DNA of 64,000 nucleotides, taken from the NCBI RefSeq assembly GCF_006494375.1, contig NZ_VHIZ01000052.1, positions 62,001-126,000 on the forward strand, in the 5' to 3' direction. The notes beneath the pieces were generated by a model that did no database searches, was not told the DNA's origin, and was given only the letters and a program-made list of their open reading frames with translations. Origin of the DNA: Pantoea anthophila. Lineage in GTDB: Bacteria; Pseudomonadota; Gammaproteobacteria; Enterobacterales; Enterobacteriaceae. Positions 30,085 through 38,768 of the stretch are shown here, piece after piece (position 1 is the stretch's first letter; the number at the start of each line of letters is the position of its first letter). A program made the translations under genes and the position numbers.

Positions 30085-30726
30085 ATGAACGAAAATAAAG
30101 GCTTCTGGTACGCCGACTGGTCTTTCCCGATCTTTGTTGGCCTGCTCTCCGCCGGCGTGTTTGCCGGAACCCACATGTACTACCTCTATGGCATCGGCGC
30201 GTTCAACGAAGTGGCGTTTGTGTCGATGCTGCGCTCTGGCATGGAGACCGGCGTCTACGGCGCGGTCGCCGCCTTTGGCGCCAGCTTCCTGTTCGCCCGC
30301 ATTATAGAAGGGTCGCTGGTGGGGATTCTGGATATCGGCGGCGCGATTCAGACCGGTGTCGGCCTGGGCGTTCCGGCCCTGCTGCTGGGCGCGGGTATCG
30401 TCTTCCCGGTGGCGAACTTTGCCGCCTCGCTGGCGACGGGTCTGGTGATTGGGGTGGCGATTGGCTACGTCATTATCCTGGCGCGTAAATTCACCATCAA
30501 TCAGAGCGACTCCACCTACGGCGCAGACGTCATGATGGGCGCGGGTAATGCCTCCGGACGCTTCCTCGGCCCGCTGATTATCCTGTCAGCCATGACGGCG
30601 TCGATTCCGATTGGTCTGGGTTCACTGCTGGGGGCGCTGCTGTTCTATCTCTGGAACAAGCCGATCACCGGTGGCGCGATCCTCGGCGCCATGATCCTCG
30701 GTGCGATTTTCCCGATCGCGCTCTGA
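30085..30726 (+). CDS. DUF4310 family polytopic membrane protein, putative transporter subunit
   Basis: A 213-residue integral membrane protein with about six membrane segments (starting FPIFVGLLSAGVFAGTHMYY, and including IGVAIGYVIILARKF and LGSLLGALLFYLW). A conserved soluble loop is TINQSDSTYGADVMMGAGNA. The features fit DUF4310. It lies 11 bases after the DUF4311 gene with an AGGAGG ribosome site, so the two membrane proteins are made together. With SFCGS and DUF4312 they are the most likely uptake system for the substrate of the downstream amidohydrolase, lyase and aldolase. Confidence 0.83.
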   Translation: MNENKGFWYADWSFPIFVGLLSAGVFAGTHMYYLYGIGAFNEVAFVSMLRSGMETGVYGAVAAFGASFLFARIIEGSLVGILDIGGAIQTGVGLGVPALLLGAGIVFPVANFAASLATGLVIGVAIGYVIILARKFTINQSDSTYGADVMMGAGNASGRFLGPLIILSAMTASIPIGLGSLLGALLFYLWNKPITGGAILGAMILGAIFPIAL

Positions 30727-30769
30727 TCTCACCGGCAGCCCGGTAGCGGGCTGCCGTTAAGGAGAAACC

Positions 30770-31900
30770 ATGTACGACTTGATTATCCGCGCTGCACGAC
30801 TCAGCGATGAGCAGGTGGTCGACATCGCGGTGAAGGATGGCCGCATCGCCGCCGTTGGCCGGGTGCAGGGCAGCGCACGCCAGGAACGCGATCTGGCGGG
30901 TCGCTACTACCTCAGCGCAGGCTGGATCGACTCCCACGTTCACTGCTATCCCAAATCCCCCATCTACCATGATGAAGCCGATGCGATAGGCGTGGCCCAC
31001 GGCGTGACGACGGTGGTCGATGCGGGCAGCACCGGTGCCGATCATATTGATGACTTTTACCAGCTGACCCGCGTGGCGCAGACCCAGGTGTATGCCCTGA
31101 TCAACATCGCCCGCACCGGTATCGTCACTCAGAACGAACTGGCCGACATGAGGCAGATCGATGGCGAGGCGGTGCAGCAGGCGGTGGCCCGGCTGCCCGA
31201 TTTTATCGTGGGCCTGAAGGCGCGCATCAGCAGCAGCGTGGTGGGTGAAAACGGTATCGAGCCGCTGATCCGCGCGAAGGCGATTCAGCAGCAGAGCGGC
31301 GGGCTGCCGCTGATGGTCCACATTGGCAACAATCCGCCCAATCTTGACCAGATTGCGGATCTGCTCACCACGGGCGACATCATCACCCACTGCTTTAACG
31401 GCAAACCCAACCGCATTCTGACGCCGCAGGGCGAACTCAAGGCCGCTGTTAAACAGGCTATCGCGCGCGGCGTGAAGCTCGATGTCGGCCACGGCGGTGC
31501 CAGTTTCAGTTTTGAGGTCGCCCGGGTGGCGATAGCGCAGGGCATTCTGCCCGATACCATCAGCTCTGACATTTACTGCCGCAACCGTCTGGCTGGCCCG
31601 GTTCACAGCCTGGCCCATGTCATGTCGAAATTCTTCAGCGTCGGCATGACGCTGCCGCAGGTGATTGACTGCGTGACGGTCAACGCGGCGGCAGGGCTGC
31701 GGCTGCCGCGCAAGGGGCAGCTGAAAGTCGGCTATGACGCCGACCTGACCATTTTTAGCGTCAAAGAGGAAAACCGGCCCTTCATCGATTCAGAAGGTGA
31801 AACGGTAACCGGTGAGAAGCATCTGGTCCCGCTGGCGGCAGTCGTCGCGGGTCAGTGGATCGCGACAGAAGAAGGAGCAGCACATGACCTCGGTTTATGA
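30770..31900 (+). CDS. Amidohydrolase/deacetylase family metallohydrolase (COG3964-like)
   Basis: A 376-residue amidohydrolase-superfamily enzyme with a full set of metal ligands: His56 and His58 (DSHVHCYP), the carbamylated Lys150 (FIVGLKARIS), His184 (LMVHIGNN), His207 (IITHCFNG) and Asp267 (TISSDIYC). Members of this group were long mis-annotated as dihydroorotases or adenine deaminases; some tested homologues remove acetyl groups from acetylated hydroxy or amino acids. In this operon it could deacylate the imported substrate before the DgaE-like step. It begins 43 bases after DUF4310 with AAGGAGAAACC and its end overlaps the lyase gene by 17 bases. The true substrate is unknown. Confidence 0.9.
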   Translation: MYDLIIRAARLSDEQVVDIAVKDGRIAAVGRVQGSARQERDLAGRYYLSAGWIDSHVHCYPKSPIYHDEADAIGVAHGVTTVVDAGSTGADHIDDFYQLTRVAQTQVYALINIARTGIVTQNELADMRQIDGEAVQQAVARLPDFIVGLKARISSSVVGENGIEPLIRAKAIQQQSGGLPLMVHIGNNPPNLDQIADLLTTGDIITHCFNGKPNRILTPQGELKAAVKQAIARGVKLDVGHGGASFSFEVARVAIAQGILPDTISSDIYCRNRLAGPVHSLAHVMSKFFSVGMTLPQVIDCVTVNAAAGLRLPRKGQLKVGYDADLTIFSVKEENRPFIDSEGETVTGEKHLVPLAAVVAGQWIATEEGAAHDLGL

Positions 31901-33005
31901 AAAGTATGGCCTGAAGCCGGTGATTAACGCCTCTGGCCGTATGACGATTCTCGGCGTCTCCACGCCGTCGAGCGACGTGATCGACACGGTGAAATATGGC
32001 CTCGATCACTACTTCGAAATGAAAGACCTGGTCGATAAAACCGGGGCTTACATCGCCGGTCTGCTGAAGGTGGAGAACGCGGTGGTGGTCTCCTGTGCCT
32101 CGGCAGGCATCGCCCAGAGCGTGGCGGCGGTCATCGTAAAAGATGACGACTGGCTGCTGGATAACCTGCATGCCGCGCCGCTCAGCGTCCCGCATCAGAT
32201 TGTGGTGCCGAAAGGGCATAACGTGAACTACGGCGCACCGGTCGGCAGCATGGTGGCGCTGGGAGGCGGCCAGCTGGTGGAGGCGGGTTACAGCAATGAG
32301 TGCTCGCCCGCGCAGCTGGCGGCGGCGATCACCCCACAGACCGCGGCGATCCTCTATGTGAAATCGCATCACTGCGTGCAGAAGAGTCACCTTGATGTGG
32401 CGCAGGCTGCCGCCGTTGCGCGCCAGCATGGCGTTCCGCTGATTGTCGATGCGGCCGCGGAAGAGGATCTGCAGTGCTACTACGAGGCGGGCGCCGACCT
32501 GGTGATCTACAGCGGTGCAAAAGCGCTGGAAGGCCCGACCAGCGGCCTGGTAATTGGCCGCCACCACTACGTTGAGTGGGTCAAACGCCAGACCAACGGG
32601 ATTGGCCGTGCGATGAAAGTCGGCAAAGAGGGCATTCTCGGCCTGACCCACGCGATTGAAAACTATCTGACTCAGCCAAAAATCAGCGGCGCGCAGATGG
32701 TGGAAAAAATGACACCGTTCATCGAACAGCTGAACCATCTGAATGGCGTCACGGCCCGCGTGGTGTGGGATGCCGCCGGACGTGACATCGCCCGTGCAGA
32801 GATCAAATTTGACGAAGCGGCGATCGGGCAGCGCACCGGCGATCTGGTGCAGGCACTGAAAAACGGCGACATCGCGATCTATTTCCGTGGCTACAAAGCC
32901 AATGAAGGGATCATTGAGGCGGACGTACGCAGCGTCAGCGCCGATCAACTGCACACCATTTTCACCCGTATTCAGACGCTGTTAACCGGAGAGAAAACCG
33001 CATGA
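31884..33005 (+). CDS. DgaE-like PLP-dependent ammonia lyase
   Basis: A 373-residue fold-type I PLP enzyme of the SelA/DgaE group. The PLP-binding lysine is Lys213 in the motif YSGAKALEGPTSG, with the ring-stacking/aspartate region LIVDAAAEED (Asp189). Salmonella DgaE converts D-glucosaminate-6-phosphate to 2-keto-3-deoxygluconate-6-phosphate and ammonia. The close similarity and the adjoining aldolase suggest an equivalent or related amino-acid sugar. The start is set at ATG 31884 (MTSVYEKYGLKPVINASGRM), with GAAGGAG upstream, inside the amidohydrolase gene; the aldolase start overlaps its stop (ATGA). It could instead act on another 2-amino-3-hydroxy acid phosphate. Confidence 0.9.
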   Translation: MTSVYEKYGLKPVINASGRMTILGVSTPSSDVIDTVKYGLDHYFEMKDLVDKTGAYIAGLLKVENAVVVSCASAGIAQSVAAVIVKDDDWLLDNLHAAPLSVPHQIVVPKGHNVNYGAPVGSMVALGGGQLVEAGYSNECSPAQLAAAITPQTAAILYVKSHHCVQKSHLDVAQAAAVARQHGVPLIVDAAAEEDLQCYYEAGADLVIYSGAKALEGPTSGLVIGRHHYVEWVKRQTNGIGRAMKVGKEGILGLTHAIENYLTQPKISGAQMVEKMTPFIEQLNHLNGVTARVVWDAAGRDIARAEIKFDEAAIGQRTGDLVQALKNGDIAIYFRGYKANEGIIEADVRSVSADQLHTIFTRIQTLLTGEKTA

Positions 33006-33742
33006 CGCTGACCCCCAACTTTTATCAGGATCGTCTCTGCCTTAACGTACTGGCGGGATCAAAAGAGAATGCGCGCGCCATCTGGCAGGCGGCCGAAGGG
33101 CATGTGCTGGTCGGCGTGCTGTCAAAAAACTACGCCAGCAATGACGCTGCTATCGCCGACATGAGCGAGTACGCTGCGCTGATCGACAACGCACTCTCAA
33201 TTGGTCTGGGCGCGGGCGATCCCCGGCAGTCACAGATGGTGAGTGAGCTGGCGGAGGTGCTGCAACCCCAGCATGTCAATCAGGTCTTCACCGGCGTGGC
33301 CACCAGCCGGGCGCTGCTGGGCCAGTCGCAGACCGTCGTCAACGGTCTGATCTCACCCACCGGCACGCCGGGTAAGGTAAAAATCTCGACCGGCCCGCGC
33401 AGCGCAACACAGCCTGACGGGATCGTTCCGATCGAAACCGCGATTGCCATGCTGCAGGATATGGGCGGCAGCTCGGTGAAATATTTTCCGATGGGCGGTT
33501 TGCAGGCGGTGGATGAGTATCGCGCCGTGGCAGACGCCTGCGCAAAAATGGATTTCTGGCTGGAGCCCACCGGCGGCATCGATCTGGAGAACGTCGGCGA
33601 GATCGTGCGCATTGCGCTGGAAGCGGGCGTCAGCAAAGTGATCCCGCACGTCTACAGTTCGATCATCGACAAAGCGAGTGGTGAAACCCGGATCGAGGAT
33701 GTGCAGCGGTTGCTGGCGATCTGTAAAACGCTGCTGCCCTGA
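33002..33742 (+). CDS. DgaF-like KDGP aldolase
   Basis: A 246-residue (beta/alpha)8 aldolase resembling Salmonella DgaF, which cleaves 2-keto-3-deoxy-6-phosphogluconate to pyruvate and glyceraldehyde 3-phosphate. The Schiff-base lysine is probably Lys160 in GGSSVKYFPMGG. Other family stretches are NGLISPTGTPGKVKISTGPR and FWLEPTGGIDLENVGEIVRI. It starts in the stop codon of the DgaE-like gene (4-base overlap), so lyase and aldolase are co-translated, as expected for two consecutive steps. The products would feed lower glycolysis. Confidence 0.9.
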   Translation: MTLTPNFYQDRLCLNVLAGSKENARAIWQAAEGHVLVGVLSKNYASNDAAIADMSEYAALIDNALSIGLGAGDPRQSQMVSELAEVLQPQHVNQVFTGVATSRALLGQSQTVVNGLISPTGTPGKVKISTGPRSATQPDGIVPIETAIAMLQDMGGSSVKYFPMGGLQAVDEYRAVADACAKMDFWLEPTGGIDLENVGEIVRIALEAGVSKVIPHVYSSIIDKASGETRIEDVQRLLAICKTLLP

Positions 33743-33864
33743 GGATCGCGCCGCGCGGCAGGCCGATCGGGTGGCAGGCCGCGCACGCAACATGGACGTT
33801 GCGTCACGATCCCCGTAGGCTGAGTTTCCGTTTCCCTGATTTTCTCTGTAAACAGGTAACTGTC

Positions 33865-35775
33865 GTGAGATTTCCCAATCAGCGCCTTGCGCAACTGTTT
33901 GATGCCCTGCAAAACGAAACGCTGCCTCAGGATGAACTGGCGCGGCGTTTTGCCGTCTCGACCCGCACCGTACGCACCGACATTACGGCGCTGAATGCGC
34001 TGCTGGCTGAACATGGTGCGCAGTTCGTCCTGAGCCGTGGCGCGGGCTATCAGCTGAAGATTGAGGATGCTCAGCGCTTTCAGCATCTGCAGCAACACAG
34101 CGCCTCACCGCTGCGCATCCCGCGCACGTCGCCTGACCGCATCCGTTATCTGCTGACCCGGTTTCTCACCGCGGCCTATTCGCTGAAACTTGAAGAGCTG
34201 GCCGAGGAGTGGTTTGTCAGCCGCGCCACCCTGCAGAACGATATGGCGGAAGTGCGCGAGTGGCTGGGACGCTATCACCTGACGATTGAAAGCAAGCCCC
34301 ACTACGGCATGAAGCTGTTCGGCAGCGAAGTGGCGATCCGAACCTGCCTGACCGATCTGCTGTGGCAAATCGATCAGTCACAGCCGGAGAGTCCGCTGCT
34401 GACCATTGAAGCGCTCAACAGCGGTATGCTGGAAACCCTCCAGCCGCTGCTGCAACGCTGCTTTGCTGAACACAATATCCGCCTCAGCGATGAGGGAGAA
34501 CGTTATCTGCGGATCTACTGTGCGGTGGCGGTGCGCCGTATCAGCGAAGGCTATCCGCTTAACGATCCGGGCGCTGAGGAGATTGGGGATGACGTGCGCG
34601 AAGCGGCGCACCAGCTGATTACGCTGATGCGCCCGCTGGTCAGTAAACCGATCTCACCGGCTGAAGAGAACTGGCTGCGGGTCAACATTGCGGCACGGCG
34701 TATTCAGGCTATCGCCCCCAGCGCCATCAATGCGGATGACGCCGATGCGCTGGTGGATTACCTGCTCAGCTTCATCAACACCTACTACAACTTTAATCTG
34801 CAGAACGATCAGCAACTGCGTGCCGATCTGCTTACCCATATCAAGACCATGATCACCCGGGTGCGCTACCAGATCCATATTCCTAACCCGCTGCTCAGCA
34901 ATATCAAGCAGCACTACCCCATGGCCTATGATGTCACCTTAGCGGCGGTGACCAGTTGGGGGAAATATACCCCTTACGTCATCAGCGAGAATGAGATTGG
35001 CTTTCTGGTGCTGCACATCGGTGTCGGGCTGGAGCGCCACTATGACGTGGGCTATCAGCGTCATCCCCAGGTGCTGCTGGTCTGCGACAGCGGTAACTCG
35101 ACGCTGCGGATGATTGAGGCGATGCTGCTGCGCAAATACCCGCAGCTGAAGGTGACGGCACGCCTCTCTCAGCGTGAATATGAGGCGCGCAGCCGCATCG
35201 ATGAGGACTTTGTGATCTCGACCATCCGGCTCAGCGAAAAAGAGAAACCGGTGGTGGTGATGTCACCGTTTCCCACCGGGTTTCAGCTGGAGCAGATCGG
35301 CAAGCTGGTGCTGGTGGATCGTACCCGTCCCTATATGCTGACGAAATATTTTGATGCTCAGCACTTTCATATCGTCGACAGGCCAATGACCCAGTCTGAA
35401 CTGTTCCGGCAGTTGTGCGATCAGCTGGAGGCGGAGGGGTTTGTGGACGCTGCTTTCTATCCGTCGGTGGAGGAGCGCGAAGCGATTGTCAGCACCATGC
35501 TCGGCGAAGGCATTGCGCTGCCGCACTCGCTGGGGCTGCTGGCGAAGAAAACCGTGGTCTACACCGTGCTGGCCCCGCAGGGCATCGCCTGGGGCGACGA
35601 CACCGCCTATGTGATTTTCCTGCTGGCGATCAGCAAAAGCGAATATGAAGAGGCGATGGCGATCTACGATCTGTTTGTCACATTTCTGCGGGAAAGGGCG
35701 ATGATCCGCCTGCGGGAGAGCACTGACTTCAGCAGTTTCAGAGCGGTGGCGATGGATTGCCTGAGCCGCTCTTAA
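33865..35775 (+). CDS. PRD/PTS-domain transcriptional regulator (BglG/LicR/MtlR type)
   Basis: A 636-residue regulator. An N-terminal winged HTH (residues about 7-60, LAQLFDALQNETLPQDELAR then RFAVSTRTVRTDITALNALL) is followed by a second HTH/Mga-like region (TAAYSLKLEELAEEWFVSRA), two PRD domains with phosphorylatable His residues, an EIIB-like domain with a Cys (VLLVCDSGNSTLRMIEAML) and a C-terminal EIIA domain (GEGIALPHSLGLL, active His). This domain order matches activators controlled by PTS phosphorylation. GTG 33865 behind AGGTAACTGTC is preferred; a TTG at 33799 would extend it. It lies 122 bases after the aldolase gene, same strand, and probably controls the operon, although no PTS permease is encoded here. 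Confidence 0.88.
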   Translation: MRFPNQRLAQLFDALQNETLPQDELARRFAVSTRTVRTDITALNALLAEHGAQFVLSRGAGYQLKIEDAQRFQHLQQHSASPLRIPRTSPDRIRYLLTRFLTAAYSLKLEELAEEWFVSRATLQNDMAEVREWLGRYHLTIESKPHYGMKLFGSEVAIRTCLTDLLWQIDQSQPESPLLTIEALNSGMLETLQPLLQRCFAEHNIRLSDEGERYLRIYCAVAVRRISEGYPLNDPGAEEIGDDVREAAHQLITLMRPLVSKPISPAEENWLRVNIAARRIQAIAPSAINADDADALVDYLLSFINTYYNFNLQNDQQLRADLLTHIKTMITRVRYQIHIPNPLLSNIKQHYPMAYDVTLAAVTSWGKYTPYVISENEIGFLVLHIGVGLERHYDVGYQRHPQVLLVCDSGNSTLRMIEAMLLRKYPQLKVTARLSQREYEARSRIDEDFVISTIRLSEKEKPVVVMSPFPTGFQLEQIGKLVLVDRTRPYMLTKYFDAQHFHIVDRPMTQSELFRQLCDQLEAEGFVDAAFYPSVEEREAIVSTMLGEGIALPHSLGLLAKKTVVYTVLAPQGIAWGDDTAYVIFLLAISKSEYEEAMAIYDLFVTFLRERAMIRLRESTDFSSFRAVAMDCLSRS

Positions 35776-35793
35776 CACGAGGCTCTGCCGCCG

Positions 35794-36693
35794 TCAGTTT
35801 TTCTTCGCCAGCAGGCGCGGGATCTCACGCAGGCACCAGGCTTTGGCCTCGCCCATGCTGTCCCGCCGCCACGCCATAATAATGTCGACCTCGCGGGTAT
35901 ATTCCGGACTCACGACCCGCAGGCGGCCTTCCGCAATATCCTGCTCCACCAGCGGATAGGGCATGGTTCCCACGCCCAGACCCGCCAGCAGCGCACGGCG
36001 CTTGTCGTCCATGCTGCTGACGGTCAGGCGCTGCTGCTTATCCAGCAGCTGTACGGTCAGCACCGGGCGCTCACGCGCGGTATCCGCCACCGCAATGCCG
36101 CGGTATTTCACCCGCGTTACTTCAGACTGCGGTTCCGGCTCGTTATGGATCGGATGGTCGGCACTGGCGACATAGACGCTCATCATGGTGTAGAGCTTGC
36201 GGGTGTTGATCTCGGTTGAGGCGCGGAAGTGCATATCGGGGGCGATGACGATATCGGCCCGTCCCTGTTCCAGCCGCTCCCATGCCCCCGCCAGCACTTC
36301 GGTGACCAGCGAAAACTGGGTATTGGCTTTGTCGGCCAGGCGCGTCACCAGCGGAAAGAGGGCGTCGATGGGCACCAGCGCTTCGGTCACGATGGTCAGA
36401 TGGGTTTCCCAGCCACGCGCCAGCGCTTCGGCATCGGTGGTGAGCTTGTCGGCCGCTTCCAGCAGCACCCGGCCACGCTCCAGCAGCATGCGTCCCACGT
36501 TGGTAAATTTGGTGCGGTGGCCGGAGCGGTCAAACAGCACCACATCCAGCTCCTCTTCCAGCTTCTGCATGGTATAGCTGAGTGCAGAGGGCACGCGGCC
36601 CAGCTCATCGGCCGCCGCCGCAAAACTACCACGTCGATCAATCGCATCCATTACGCGTAACGATTCAAGGGTTAACGCACGCTCTTTAGCCAT
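35794..36693 (-). CDS. yhaJ: LysR-family regulator YhaJ
   Basis: A 299-residue LysR-type transcription factor nearly identical to E. coli YhaJ. The N-terminal HTH (SFAAAADELGRVPSALSYTM, about residues 23-42) is followed by a substrate-binding domain (residues about 90-299) with the family stretch EVLAGAWERLEQGRADIVIA. In E. coli YhaJ responds to aromatic compounds such as dinitrotoluene breakdown products and activates yqjF; the yqjF orthologue lies 7 kb downstream in this window. It is divergent from yhaK and converges on the PRD regulator gene with only 18 bases between stop codons, marking the join between the accessory operon and the E. coli-like block. Confidence 0.95.
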   Translation of the reverse strand: MAKERALTLESLRVMDAIDRRGSFAAAADELGRVPSALSYTMQKLEEELDVVLFDRSGHRTKFTNVGRMLLERGRVLLEAADKLTTDAEALARGWETHLTIVTEALVPIDALFPLVTRLADKANTQFSLVTEVLAGAWERLEQGRADIVIAPDMHFRASTEINTRKLYTMMSVYVASADHPIHNEPEPQSEVTRVKYRGIAVADTARERPVLTVQLLDKQQRLTVSSMDDKRRALLAGLGVGTMPYPLVEQDIAEGRLRVVSPEYTREVDIIMAWRRDSMGEAKAWCLREIPRLLAKKN

Positions 36694-36822
36694 CCCGTTT
36701 CTCTGTCAGGAAATTTGAACATGCCCGGCAGATTAACTGGCTAACAATCCGGCGTCCAGACTTTTACCATGTGTGCATAGAGTCCGTGACCGATCCTCGT
36801 CACCGGATGCCGGAGGTAAATA

Positions 36823-37527
36823 ATGATAACGACACGCAGTGCGTCCGCATGTGGCCAGGCCGACTTTGGCTGGTTGCAGGCCCGCTACAGTTTCTCTTTT
36901 GGCCACTATTTTGATCCAAAACTGATGGGCTACGCGTCACTGCGCGTACTGAATCAGGAAGTGCTGGCACCAGGGGCCGCCTTTCAGCCGCGCACCTATC
37001 CGCAGGTCGATGTGCTTAACATCGTGCTGCAGGGCGAAGCGGAGTATCGCGACAGCGAAGGCAACACGATCAGCGTGCAGGAAGGGGAGGCGCTGCTGCT
37101 CTCAGCCCAGCCGGGGGTCAGTTACACCGAAATCAACCTGAGCAAAGAGCGCCCGCTGACCCGTATGCAGCTGTGGCTGGCCGCCTGCCCGGAGCGTGAG
37201 AATCCGCGGATGCAGAAACTGGCCCTGACGGCGGGCCTTACCTCTCAGCTGATCGCCTCGCCGGATGGCGTGGATGAGAGCCTGCAACTGCGTCAGCAGG
37301 TGTGGATCCATCAGGTCGAACTGGCGCCTGGCGAGCAGCATGCGCTGCATCTGCAGGGGCCGCGCGCCTATCTGCAGTCGATTCACGGTTCGCTGGAAGC
37401 CCGATCGGGTGCGGCGCATCGGGAAGCGCTCGGGTGCGGCGACGGTGCCTTTCTGCAGGAAGAGTCGCTGCTGACGCTGACGGCGAAAACGGCGACCCGG
37501 GCACTGGTCATCGACATCCCGGTCTGA
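36823..37527 (+). CDS. yhaK: YhaK, pirin-family bicupin
   Basis: A 234-residue cupin protein of the pirin family matching E. coli YhaK (FSFGHYFDPKLMGYASLRVL, then FQPRTYPQVDVLNIVLQGEA). The N-terminal cupin has the AFQPRTYP segment and the C-terminal domain ends LVIDIPV. E. coli YhaK is redox-sensitive, with surface Cys residues sensitive to oxidants, and lacks the metal site of true pirins; the activity is not known. It is divergent from yhaJ with 129 bases between starts, the likely YhaJ target region. A terminator follows. Confidence 0.95.
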   Translation: MITTRSASACGQADFGWLQARYSFSFGHYFDPKLMGYASLRVLNQEVLAPGAAFQPRTYPQVDVLNIVLQGEAEYRDSEGNTISVQEGEALLLSAQPGVSYTEINLSKERPLTRMQLWLAACPERENPRMQKLALTAGLTSQLIASPDGVDESLQLRQQVWIHQVELAPGEQHALHLQGPRAYLQSIHGSLEARSGAAHREALGCGDGAFLQEESLLTLTAKTATRALVIDIPV

Positions 37528-37545
37528 TCCTCAGGCAATAAAAAA

Positions 37546-37567
37546 GGCGGCCATGGCCGCCTTTTTT
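37546..37567. terminator. Bidirectional terminator between yhaK and dolP
   Basis: The stem GGCGGCC / GGCCGCC (37546-37552 and 37555-37561) is flanked by AAAAAA on the left and TTTTTT on the right, so it can act on both strands. Confidence 0.9.
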
Positions 37568-37579
37568 GCGTCTTACGCG

Positions 37580-38152
37580 TTACTTCAGCAGGGTAAAGGC
37601 GGTGGTGACGTGCTTCACGCCACTGACGCGGCTGGCGATATCGGCCGCCGCCTGCCCTTCCTGTTGCGTCACCAGACCCAGCAGGAACACTTCGCCATTC
37701 TCGGTGGTCACCTTCACGTTGGAGGATTTCACCTGATCGCTGCCCAGCAGCTGCGAGCGGATCTTGGTGGTGATCCAGGTGTCTGACGAGGTGGTGCCGA
37801 GCGTCACTTTCTGACCAATGCGGATCTCGTTATAGACTTCGGTGGCGCCATCCACGCCCATGGTGATCTGTTTGGCACGATTGGCGATCTCCTGCGACGG
37901 CGCCTGACCGGTCAGCAGCACTTTGCCCTGATAGGCGGTGGCGATGACGCGGGCATCGGTTTTGATCTGCTGATCTTTCGCCAGCGCATTGGTGACGCGC
38001 AGCTCCAGCGTGCCGTCATCCACCTGCGTGCCGACCGTACGGGGGTCGGTGGCGGTTTTAGTGGCAACCGCTGCGCCACCGGCAACCACGGCGACACAGC
38101 CCTGCAGCAGCATGGCGGTTAACAGAATAGCGATAGCGTTCAATGCTTTCAT
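37580..38152 (-). CDS. dolP: DolP (YraP), outer-membrane lipoprotein with two BON domains
   Basis: A 190-residue lipoprotein. The signal peptide ends in the lipobox LLQGC (Cys19) with no Asp at position +2, so it should go to the outer membrane. Two BON domains follow (about residues 45-110, KTDARVIATAYQGKVLLTGQ, and 120-190, SDQVKSSNVKVTTENGEVFL). E. coli DolP binds anionic lipid, supports the BAM complex and peptidoglycan amidase regulation at the septum. The ATG at 38152 begins the signal peptide. It is transcribed after diaA (14-base gap) and forms the end of the lpoA-yraN-diaA-dolP unit. Confidence 0.97.
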   Translation of the reverse strand: MKALNAIAILLTAMLLQGCVAVVAGGAAVATKTATDPRTVGTQVDDGTLELRVTNALAKDQQIKTDARVIATAYQGKVLLTGQAPSQEIANRAKQITMGVDGATEVYNEIRIGQKVTLGTTSSDTWITTKIRSQLLGSDQVKSSNVKVTTENGEVFLLGLVTQQEGQAAADIASRVSGVKHVTTAFTLLK

Positions 38153-38166
38153 TCGTGCTCCTTCGG

Positions 38167-38754
38167 TCATTCCTGATGGGGAAAGAGGGTGTTATCGATC
38201 AGATCGCATAAGCAGTTAACGGTGAGCATATGCATCTCCTGAATCCGGGCACTGCGGTGTGAGGGAATGCGGATTTCCACATCCTGCGGGCCCAGCAGTC
38301 CGGCAAGCTCACCGCCATCATACCCGGTAAGCGCAACGATCGTCATATCGCGTGTTACCGCGGCTTCAACGGCCTTCACAATGTCGCGGGTGTTGCCACG
38401 GGTTGAGATGGCCAGCAGCACATCACCTGCATGGCCCAGCGCGCGCACCTGCTTGGCATAAATTTCATCGTGCAGGCGATCGTTACCAATCGCGGTCAGC
38501 ATCACGTTGTCTGCACTTAACGCCAGCGCCGGCAGGCTGGGGCGCTCGGTTTCGAAACGGTTGATCATGCTGGCGGCGAAGTGCTGGGCATTGGCGGATG
38601 AGGCGCCGTTGCCGCAGCTCAGGATCTTATTGCCGTTCAGCAGAGATTGCACCAGCGTCAGGGCCGCACGGGAGATGGCATCGGGCAGCGCCTCAGCGGC
38701 AGCAATCTGGGTCTGAATACTTTCAGTAAAACACGCTTTAATTCTTTCCTGCAC
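38167..38754 (-). CDS. diaA: DiaA, DnaA-initiator-associating protein (SIS domain)
   Basis: A 195-residue tetrameric SIS-domain protein that binds DnaA and stimulates orderly replication initiation at oriC. Sequence identity to E. coli DiaA is high ([60 protein letters not shown]). The SIS phosphosugar-like motif [13 protein letters not shown] is intact. Translation begins at GTG 38754, in line with the family N-terminus. It lies between yraN and dolP on the same strand with short gaps, the usual enterobacterial order. Confidence 0.98.
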   Translation of the reverse strand: MQERIKACFTESIQTQIAAAEALPDAISRAALTLVQSLLNGNKILSCGNGASSANAQHFAASMINRFETERPSLPALALSADNVMLTAIGNDRLHDEIYAKQVRALGHAGDVLLAISTRGNTRDIVKAVEAAVTRDMTIVALTGYDGGELAGLLGPQDVEIRIPSHRSARIQEMHMLTVNCLCDLIDNTLFPHQE

Positions 38755-38768
38755 ACAACCACCTGGTT

